Part shown: piece by piece, positions 19,142-25,522 of the stretch
How the letters are laid out: each line of letters opens with the position of its first letter
Numbering within the stretch: the stretch's first letter is position 1
NCBI RefSeq assembly: GCF_020073745.1
Contig: NZ_JAIRAU010000008.1
Span: 124,001-188,000, forward strand
DNA: 64,000 bases
Reading direction: 5' to 3'
From: Nannocystis pusilla
Lineage (GTDB): Bacteria; Myxococcota_A; Polyangia; Nannocystales; Nannocystaceae
The notes under the pieces: generated by a model
Database searches by the model: none
Told to the model about the DNA's origin: nothing
What the model saw: only the letters and a program-made list of their open reading frames with translations
Position numbers and translations under genes: made by a program

Positions 19142-19883
19142 GAACGTCTTGGAATGCACGGGTCGGTACAACAGCCTTGTCCGCAACGGACTTGGCGGGA
19201 CCATCGACAAACCGTGCGCCAACAGTTGGAACCTTCAATTCTACTGCGACAAGACCGACGTCGATGCCTGGCTCAACACCGCGGAGAATCTCAAGGCCCG
19301 CCTCCGGGCCGAATGGAACGACACGGCCCGCAACTTCGTGATCCCGCCCGAGGTCGTGAACTACGTGACGAACGTCGAGAACGAGTATTGCGAGTCCGAC
19401 GAGTACGGCGTCTGCACGAAGAAGTGGCTGCCCGAGCCGAGCTGGATCGATGCCGGATGGAACCAGACGGCCTCGGCCACGATCGCAAAGTGGTGTGCCA
19501 GGGTCGCATGCGCCCTCGAGATCCTCGACAACGTTCGGAACCTCGAGGGCCCCGTCGAGGCTGCACAGGAGAACACCGCGCCGGAGCTGGACGAGCACAT
19601 CGCCAAGGGGATCGGCGCCATCGGCGAGGGGCTTGGCGAAGCGATCGGGGAGGTCGGTAAGGGCACAGGGGAAGCGCTCGGCGAGATCGGAAAAGGGACC
19701 GGGGACGCCGTTGGCGCCATCGGACAGGGGACCGGGGACGCGGTGGGCGCCATCGGCCAGGGAACCGGCGCGGGACTGAAGGGGCTCGGCGACGCGCTCG
19801 CCTGGCTCCCGATCGGACTCGGGATCGCGGGCGCGGCCGGCCTGGTCGTCGGCGGGATCTACCTCGTACGCATGAACAAGTGA
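19131..19883 (+). CDS. Cys-rich protein with 11-residue Gly repeats and C-terminal membrane helix
   Basis: A 250-residue protein starting at the ATG at 19131, inside the previous gene's tail. The N-terminal 150 residues hold eight or more Cys, suggesting a disulphide-bonded or metal-binding domain. Next comes a run of 11-residue repeats with Gly at fixed spacing (GEVGKGTGEAL, GEIGKGTGDAV, GAIGQGTGDAV, GAIGQGTGAGL), encoded at about 19,645-19,780. A transmembrane helix ends the chain (about 226-246). Gly every third or fourth residue over several turns is typical of tightly packed or membrane-interacting helices. A membrane-inserting or pore-like role is possible; no family is recognised. Confidence 0.7.
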   Translation: MTTKNVLECTGRYNSLVRNGLGGTIDKPCANSWNLQFYCDKTDVDAWLNTAENLKARLRAEWNDTARNFVIPPEVVNYVTNVENEYCESDEYGVCTKKWLPEPSWIDAGWNQTASATIAKWCARVACALEILDNVRNLEGPVEAAQENTAPELDEHIAKGIGAIGEGLGEAIGEVGKGTGEALGEIGKGTGDAVGAIGQGTGDAVGAIGQGTGAGLKGLGDALAWLPIGLGIAGAAGLVVGGIYLVRMNK

Positions 19884-19897
19884 GCGAGAGGACCGAT

Positions 19898-20706
19898 ATG
19901 CCGTCTTTACGAACATGGGTCTGGAGCTCTCTCGCAGCCGCCGGAGTGGCGGGAGGCGCGATTGCATGGACATCTCGACAGGCACGGCGTGGAATGATCC
20001 ACAAGATCGAGAAGGGCTACTATCTCGACGTGCGCGCCGTCTCTGAGCTCCAGCAGCGTTTGAAGTGGAGCGGAGACCCAAAAGCTCGGGTCGAGTTTGT
20101 GGTGCCCTACCGGGGCGTATTCGCTGCGACTCCAACGGATATTGACGAGCCGGCACATGCTCTCATGATGAATTTCGCCAAATCGCGTTACGGGGAGTGC
20201 GATCTGATTGACTTCTGGAGGCGCGGTTGGGTACACGCTTCCGTATTCTCGACTGTGCGGATGCTGCCTGAGCAAGTGGGCTCACTCTTCCGTCTCGAGC
20301 CACACCTCACGGGAACGACCCTGGAAGAACTCCTGACCGAACTCGTGCATTACGGGCTCGTGGGCTGGGGTGGAGAATGGGAACTGTTTCCGGCGAATAT
20401 TGAGCCGAGCCTACGGGGCCCGCGTCGCTCCTCGATACGCCACCCCTGCCCCTCCGCGATGGAGTGTATTTCGTTTTCCCGCCTCTGGTTGATATGCTCA
20501 TGTCGAGGTTAGACGTCACCACGCATGCTGATGGGCGTATCACCCTGCATTGGCGGGGGAACTCCTACACGTTGGATCGCCCGATCGGCGACAGATTCGG
20601 TAGCGGGGGTTGGCTCCGGCTGGGGCGCGAGGACGATCGCAGGGTTCAGAAGCTTGTCGACGAGCTGGTGCTGCGCCGCATCGCCGACGTCGACAAGTTC
20701 GACTAA
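19898..20706 (+). pseudogene. Frameshifted membrane-anchored protein
   Basis: The first frame (ATG 19898, behind GAGAGGA) encodes an N-terminal membrane helix and a mixed domain, and reads sensibly up to about ELFPANI near 20,400. After that it turns into Arg/Ser/Cys-rich nonsense until a stop at 20,512. The minus-one frame opens at 20,404 and carries on as a plausible protein (GVYFVFPPLVDMLMSRL and onward, with a DGRITLHWRGNSYTLD beta hairpin) to the TAA at 20,704-20,706. A single base loss near the CGGGGCCC run (about 20,414-20,420) would explain it. The alternatives are a sequencing error, a programmed shift, or a second gene starting at the GTG at 20,464. Confidence 0.55.
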
Positions 20707-20737
20707 CGCCTCACTCGATCACGCGAACGGAGGAAGT

Positions 20738-21316
20738 ATGCACGCTGTCAAATCCATCGCACGCCTGGGCCTTGCATCGTTCGCCCTCGCCGAGGGGGCG
20801 GCCGCGCTGGTTCGGTTTCAGGAGCGCAAGTGCCTGTTCCGGGCTGCCGCCACACGCGCGGCAGCGACAGGGCGAAAGCTCGTCGTTGTGGGCGACCCGG
20901 ACGGCGGCTTTCACACTCGATTCATGCGTGCCTACGACTGTGGCGATCTTTGCGTGGACCTCGCCGGGTGCCCGGCCTGCCCCATGAACCTGGTCGCGGA
21001 CATCACCAAGGGCCAGCTTCCCGGCATCGCCGATGATTCGGTGATCGTTTTTGTGTCCTGCGTTTTTGAGTACGTCGAGGACCTCCATGCAGCCATGGCC
21101 GAAGTGCGAAGAATCGCAGGGCATCCGGGCAACATCTTCGTCGTGACGGTGCAGCCGTGGACGCTGACCTCGCGGCTCTACCCGGGCGCGCGATGGCGAG
21201 GCCACGTACGCGATGGCACGGTGGAGATGCATCAGGTCTCCAGTCTGGAGATGTTCGCGGCCGCGGCTCTCGTCGGCAGCCTCGCCGCGGCCTCGTGTTG
21301 GCCGAGTAGATCGTGA
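20738..21316 (+). CDS. Methyltransferase-like protein (type 11 fold)
   Basis: A 192-residue protein with a strong ribosome binding site (GGAGGAAG, 20,728-20,735). The pattern is that of a small class I SAM-dependent methyltransferase: a first strand KLVVVGDPDGGFHTRFM, an acidic strand end (CVDLAGC), then LPGIADDSVIVFVSCVFEYVEDL, which matches the LPFxDxSFDxVxxxxVLEHVxD motif of methyltransferase type 11. The usual Gly-rich SAM loop is only partly kept (GDPDGG), so activity is uncertain. An N-terminal hydrophobic helix and a C-terminal Ala-rich helix may attach it to a membrane. Confidence 0.6.
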   Translation: MHAVKSIARLGLASFALAEGAAALVRFQERKCLFRAAATRAAATGRKLVVVGDPDGGFHTRFMRAYDCGDLCVDLAGCPACPMNLVADITKGQLPGIADDSVIVFVSCVFEYVEDLHAAMAEVRRIAGHPGNIFVVTVQPWTLTSRLYPGARWRGHVRDGTVEMHQVSSLEMFAAAALVGSLAAASCWPSRS

Positions 21317-21328
21317 AAGGAGAGGGAA

Positions 21329-21529
21329 ATGGCGACGACTGAGTTTATTAGCGAGGCGCGGGAGAGGCTGGGGACCATTCGGTCTGCGCAACGGGAGTGG
21401 TACTCGGCGCTGAGCTTCGACCTCGCTCGAACGCGCAACAGCATGAGGTTGAAAGTCCTGGCGTTGACCGGCGTACTCGCCGTCACCGCCGGCGGCAGCC
21501 TTGCCTTTCAGTGGGCGGCGAGGAAGTAA
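21329..21529 (+). CDS. Small single-pass membrane protein
   Basis: A 66-residue protein behind a very good ribosome binding site (AAAGGAGAGGG, 21,316-21,326). A polar helical N-terminus is followed by one membrane helix (about 43-61) and a basic end. It belongs to the series of small membrane proteins at the end of the element operon. No family is recognised. Confidence 0.6.
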   Translation: MATTEFISEARERLGTIRSAQREWYSALSFDLARTRNSMRLKVLALTGVLAVTAGGSLAFQWAARK

Positions 21530-21532
21530 ATC

Positions 21533-21745
21533 ATGGCTGAGAAGATGACCTCCGACGAGGGCGCGCTCTACGACCTCATCGCCGAGATCGACATCGATCA
21601 GCGAGCCATCATCGGTAACATCGGCGATCCTCGCACGCGTGATCTTCTGTTTGAGGCGACGTTAACAGCCGTTGCTGGTGTCGTTGTCGGCGGCCTGGTC
21701 GGCGCGCTCCTCGGTACGCGCAGGCGACTGCGCTATCCGACGTGA
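21533..21745 (+). CDS. Small single-pass membrane protein
   Basis: A 70-residue protein starting three bases after the previous stop. An acidic N-terminal half is followed by one membrane helix (about 42-60, with a GVVVGGLVG Gly zipper) and an Arg-rich end. It is the last gene of the plus-strand operon before the integrase. No family is recognised. Confidence 0.6.
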   Translation: MAEKMTSDEGALYDLIAEIDIDQRAIIGNIGDPRTRDLLFEATLTAVAGVVVGGLVGALLGTRRRLRYPT

Positions 21746-21787
21746 GTCGCCCGAAGTTCGGGTGACGACGCGGTGCGCTGCGTCGAG

Positions 21788-21805
21788 AGGCAGGCTTGCC
21801 TGCCT
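21788..21805 (+). terminator. Hairpin after the element operon
   Basis: AGGCAGG and CCTGCCT form a perfect seven-pair stem around a CTTG loop, followed by TTTG. The T-run is very short, so this is a weak candidate terminator. Its place, 42 bases after the last operon gene and before the integrase, supports the call. Confidence 0.4.
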
Positions 21806-21908
21806 TTGCATTGAGAGTACGCCGGCACGCATGTGCTGTCGGCGTCCCATTCGTTGTTAGCGCTGTTGGTTGATTGGCCACGCGAGGCGTGGTGGTGGGA
21901 GGTGCGTG

Positions 21909-23495
21909 GTGGGAAGGTCCAAACGTGAGCTGTCGTCGCGTCCCGAGATCGTGTCCGCTGAAAACTCACGGGGGAAAGCCGAGGGGGCCCCGGGCCCCAA
22001 GAACCCGCTGCTCACGACCTCGGAGGGTTCGGCTCCTTACTGCAGCCCCGAGGAAGCCGCGGAACTCCTCCGCGTGTCGCCAAGGACCTTGGCGAACTGG
22101 AGAGCGCGAGCTGAAGGGCCGCCGTACCGGAAGATCGGCGGCCGGGTTGCGTACCTTCGCCAAGATGTGGTCGACTTCGGACCGGAGATCGGGGCTGGCC
22201 ATAGGAGCAAGCCCGACGTGACCATCACCCTGCGCCCCTACCATAGGGATAAGACGCGCATTCAGGTCGACATCATGATCGCCCACCCCGCTACAGACGA
22301 ACCCATCCGCACGCGCCCCGTGGCGCCCAAGGGGATGGATGAAGCTGCGGCGCGGGTTTGGGCAGAAAAGAAGGTCCAAGAGATCAACCGCAAGTTGTTC
22401 AGGGAGGCGTCCAAGGCCGAAGAGCAGCACAAGCAGGCGGTTGCTACTGACAACAAGAGTACCAACAGCAAGAAATGCCATAAGAAGGCCGCGCCCAAGC
22501 CTGACGAGAGCTGCCCCACCCTGGCCGAGCTGTGGGACAGGTACTACACCGAGGTCCTCTCCGATCGTGAGCAGACCAGGCGCACCACGGCGGTGTGCTA
22601 CGAAAAGGTTTGGCGCAGCATCGAGGCACGCGTCGGGAAGATCCGCTGCGACGCCTGGACCAAGGACGACTCGAAGAGGCTGGCGGCGCAGTTCGCGGAC
22701 GCGAGCCCGCGACACGCCAACCGAGTGAACACGGTCGTCAGCAACCTCTTCAAGATCGCGATCGAGGATGAGCACATCGAGGATCCCCCGCGGTTCATCC
22801 GGCGCAAGGTGAAGAAGACCTTGAAGCCGGCGGCCCACAACCGCGACGACCTCGAGCTTCTCCTGGCGGCGGCGAGGGAGCTCGACATCGAGACCGGAGA
22901 GTCGATGGAGGTCATCCTCCTGCTCGGGGTCGATGCCGGACTTCGCCCAGGTGAAGTGGCTGGCCTCCGGTGGAGCGACGTGGACTGGAATGCCAACCAC
23001 GTCCTCATCCAGAACCAGCGTCCGATGCCGATGCCGGAAGATGAAGAGTACCCGGTCAAGTACGATGAGGTCGGCCGCCTGACCATGACGACTCGCCTCC
23101 GAAAGGCGATCGAGCGGCGTCACGCCCGTGGCGACGCGAAGCGCTACGTCTGCGTCACCGCGTCAGGTGATGCTCTCCACACGCACACGGTCAGCGACCG
23201 GGTGTACCGCATCCACGAACGCGCGGGACTGCCGCTTAAGAAGCGCGGGCACTTCCTGCGTCTCTGCGCCGCGAGCCGCGTAGCGCACCATCCCAAGGCG
23301 GGTGTTGCGGACGCGCAGGGACTCCTGCGGCACAAGAACATGACGACCACGGAGATCTACCTCCAGGAGATCCGTGGCACCGACACGAGCCGCCGTGCGG
23401 CCGCCATCCTCAACCTCGTCGAGGAGGAGGAGACTGGCACCGCGTTGGCACCGGCTGGCACCGAGCCGCAGTTCTCGCGTTCGCTGCCGAATTGA
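21909..23495 (+). CDS. Tyrosine recombinase (integrase) with N-terminal excisionase-like HTH
   Basis: A 528-residue site-specific recombinase. Residues about 43-90 form an HTH_17/excisionase-type DNA-binding domain (YCSPEEAAELLRVSPRTLANW). A basic middle and an arm/core-binding domain follow. The catalytic domain shows Arg346 (DAGLRPGEVAGLRW), H448-x-x-R451 (HFLR), His475 (LRHKN) and nucleophile Tyr484 (TTTEIYLQ), so all essential residues are present. The start is uncertain: GTG at 21,909 (or 21,906) is preferred because GGGAGG lies at 21,897-21,902. It is the last gene of the element and ends about ten bases from host sequence, as expected for an integrase next to its attachment site. Confidence 0.9.
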   Translation: MGRSKRELSSRPEIVSAENSRGKAEGAPGPKNPLLTTSEGSAPYCSPEEAAELLRVSPRTLANWRARAEGPPYRKIGGRVAYLRQDVVDFGPEIGAGHRSKPDVTITLRPYHRDKTRIQVDIMIAHPATDEPIRTRPVAPKGMDEAAARVWAEKKVQEINRKLFREASKAEEQHKQAVATDNKSTNSKKCHKKAAPKPDESCPTLAELWDRYYTEVLSDREQTRRTTAVCYEKVWRSIEARVGKIRCDAWTKDDSKRLAAQFADASPRHANRVNTVVSNLFKIAIEDEHIEDPPRFIRRKVKKTLKPAAHNRDDLELLLAAARELDIETGESMEVILLLGVDAGLRPGEVAGLRWSDVDWNANHVLIQNQRPMPMPEDEEYPVKYDEVGRLTMTTRLRKAIERRHARGDAKRYVCVTASGDALHTHTVSDRVYRIHERAGLPLKKRGHFLRLCAASRVAHHPKAGVADAQGLLRHKNMTTTEIYLQEIRGTDTSRRAAAILNLVEEEETGTALAPAGTEPQFSRSLPN

Positions 23496-23520
23496 GCCAA
23501 AACGGGTGATGTCGAGGATC
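23496..23520. other. Right attachment junction (attR) of the integrated element
   Basis: Host coding sequence on the minus strand is recognisable as a STAS domain up to the codons for ILDIT (down to about 23,505) and then turns abruptly into the antisense of the integrase 3' end. The crossover therefore lies close to 23,504-23,507. The attachment core probably includes GTGATGTCGAGGATCACG (plus strand from 23,507). A copy is predicted at the left end of the element, outside the window. Confidence 0.65.
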
Positions 23521-23960
23521 ACGTGGCGGGCGCGGGCTCGCGTGACCTCTTCCAGCGTGCGGCTCGTGATCGCCACGGCGCGCTCCTCGTCGACCGCGCC
23601 GACCAGCGGCAGCGCCAGCACGCCCGGCCACACGCGCAGGATCGGCGTCGACAATTGCGCCACCAGGTCGCGCAGCCGGACGATGAGCTGGCGGTTGTCC
23701 GCCTCGCTGCGCTGCAGCTTCTCATTGTTGACCGCGAGCGCGCGGGCGCGTTCGGCCTCGGCGGCGCGGGCCCGCTCGAGCTCGGCGGTGAGGCGGTCGA
23801 GCTCCTCGTTCTTCTGGCGGATCACCTCCATCGCCAGCGCGTGCTGCTGGAAGCTGGCCAGCGCCCGCGTCGCCTTGCGCGCGGTGGCCTCCTTCTCGGC
23901 GCGCAGCGCCGCGATCTCGGCGCGCAGCGCCTCGACGTCGGGGGAGAGGTCCACGCTCAT
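23505..23960 (-). pseudogene. STAS-domain protein gene truncated by the element
   Basis: The gene starts at the ATG at 23,960, overlapping the FIST stop as ATGA. Residues 1-100 are a long coiled coil. From about 105 an RsbR-type STAS domain begins (STPILRVWPGVLALPLVGAVDEERA), but after RHVILDIT (residue 152), the third strand of the fold, homology ends. The usual continuation (a Gly then a VVDT-like phosphoacceptor region) is missing. A chimeric frame runs on to 23,163 through the antisense of the integrase, so a junk-tailed 265-residue protein could be made. In related bacteria STAS proteins of this type act as anti-anti-sigma or signalling scaffold proteins. Confidence 0.8.
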
Positions 23961-25132
23961 AGCGAGGCGCGGGGGTTGGAATCGCCGAACGCCAGCACGG
24001 TCAGGGTGGTGTTGATGGCGAAGCCGCGGAACAGCTCGAAGCAGACGTTCATGCCCGCGGGCGTGGGCGCGGCGGTGAACGCCTGCGACAGCTGGTCGAC
24101 CACCCCGTGGCTGTGCGCCGTCCACATGCGGCCGCCGCAGTGGAACAGCAGGGTCGCGGTGGGCGACCTGACGCGGCGCGGCAATTCGTCGCTGAAGAAT
24201 TGGCGGGTCGACGCGACCATGTCGACGCGGCGCATCAGCTCGAGCTCGGCGCCCTCGTCGAGCATGTTGGCGAACAGGATCGACCCGTCGGGCAGGACCT
24301 TCCACGGCGAGCGGAGGAACACCTCGCGGCCGACGCGGATCCCCGTGGGTCGCTCGGAGAAGCCGTGCGGCTTGCCGAATTCGAGGTCGTCGACGTCGAC
24401 CCCGAGCAGCTCCGCGTAGCGCTGCGCCGCCGGCTGGCCGTCGATCTCGAGCGCGCGGGTGCACGAATCGTCGACTCTGGTGATTGTCAGGCGCTCGCCG
24501 GTCGGCTCGTACCAGTGCGAGCGCAGCGCCGCCCACGGCGCGTCGGTGCGGAACAGGGCGATCAGCGCCGCGTCGGTCGCGACCTCGCCGTCGACGTGGA
24601 GCTGCGTCTGTCGGGTCGTCGGGTCGAAGACCGAATTGCTGGCACCGCCGCCGACCAGGACCAGACCCGGGTTGCGGTCGAGCATTCCGATCAGCAGCTC
24701 TTCCTTCTTGAAGCGAAAGCCGTCGTCGATCACCAGGCCGACGCAGCGCTCGGTGTCGGCGTCCTCCGGCCGGGTCCCGAGCTCGGCGCAGGCCTGGGCC
24801 ATCGCGGCTGCCCCTGCCTCGACCGGCGCCTGGCTCAGGTTCTTACCGAGCCCGAGGCCCACCTCGAAATCCCCCGAGAGGCCTGCGAGCACCACGCTGC
24901 CGGTGTGGAGCCCGTCGTGATCGATCTCTCCCGCGGTCGTCGCCCCGATCAATCGCGTCGTCGCCGGCAGGCGGGCCCTGACCGCCTCATTGAGCGCGCG
25001 CTGGTCTCGTTCGCTCGACGCAAACATTACCGCCAGCCGGGGCGCCGCCCCGAGCCCGCGTACGAGCGCCTCGGCGGCCAGATTCGGGTCCGGGGCCCCG
25101 CTGCGCGCGGTCGTCATCACGATCGATGCCAT
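23957..25132 (-). CDS. FIST-domain sensory protein
   Basis: A 391-residue protein with FIST_N and FIST_C domains, proposed small-ligand (amino-acid-like) sensor modules. Recognisable stretches are the ATTAGEI motif early on, GLVIDDGFRFKKEELL and VGGGASN in the middle, and the C-terminal FIST_C block around FECGG-like LLFHCGGRMW and TLTVLAFGD. The start at 25,132 has a GGAGGTG ribosome binding site. It is coupled by ATGA to the truncated STAS gene, so the pair was most likely one signalling unit, in which FIST senses and STAS relays, now broken by the insertion. Confidence 0.85.
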   Translation of the reverse strand: MASIVMTTARSGAPDPNLAAEALVRGLGAAPRLAVMFASSERDQRALNEAVRARLPATTRLIGATTAGEIDHDGLHTGSVVLAGLSGDFEVGLGLGKNLSQAPVEAGAAAMAQACAELGTRPEDADTERCVGLVIDDGFRFKKEELLIGMLDRNPGLVLVGGGASNSVFDPTTRQTQLHVDGEVATDAALIALFRTDAPWAALRSHWYEPTGERLTITRVDDSCTRALEIDGQPAAQRYAELLGVDVDDLEFGKPHGFSERPTGIRVGREVFLRSPWKVLPDGSILFANMLDEGAELELMRRVDMVASTRQFFSDELPRRVRSPTATLLFHCGGRMWTAHSHGVVDQLSQAFTAAPTPAGMNVCFELFRGFAINTTLTVLAFGDSNPRASL

Positions 25133-25522
25133 GAACACCTCCGCGCGGACCTTCGACGTCGCGGCCGCAGCGACGAGAGCACACCATCGCAGCGTATGTG
25201 CTTTCGTTGCGGATCGGAACGCCCGCAGACGAGGACTGAGACACCCGTGCAAGCCGTCCAGCGGCCTCACAGCGGCCCTTTGCACGCCGGGCGCGGTGTC
25301 ACTGTTTTGTGCGTTTTCGCGCTTCGATTCGCCATGAGCCTGCGAGGCGGACGCGTCGAGTGGCCGTCGGGCCGGCGCCGCGATGAATCGCGATGAAGCT
25401 GCTGTCATGAATCGCGGCGATTCGCGGCAGTGCGTCTACAAGCACCGGGGTCCGAGTTGCACCTGCATCGACCGGCTGCCGCCGCGTTGCGCGGTCTTGC
25501 ACATCGCTGGTATATTTGAGGC
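25133..25522. other. Divergent intergenic region
   Basis: This stretch of 390 bases separates the minus-strand FIST gene from the plus-strand lipoprotein gene. No gene is supported. Near the right end TTGCGC (25,487-25,492), 18 bases and TATATT (25,511-25,516) look like a sigma-70-type promoter whose start would fall at or next to the ATG at 25,523. I see nothing else convincing. Confidence 0.5.
25487..25516 (+). promoter_or_regulatory. Candidate promoter for a leaderless transcript
   Basis: TTGCGC and TATATT are separated by 18 bases. Only six bases lie between TATATT and the ATG at 25,523, and there is no ribosome binding site, so transcription would start at about the A of ATG. TATATT stands out in this GC-rich sequence. 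Confidence 0.45.

Noticed and set aside
21750-21762. CCCGAAGTTCGGG inverted repeat just after the last operon gene
   Set aside because: Only five base pairs can form around a three-base loop and no T-run follows; the stem at 21,788 is the better terminator candidate.
23163-23504. Continuation of the STAS frame across the junction
   Set aside because: The frame stays open to 23,163 but only as antisense of the integrase; it has no STAS homology, so it is not counted as part of the native gene.
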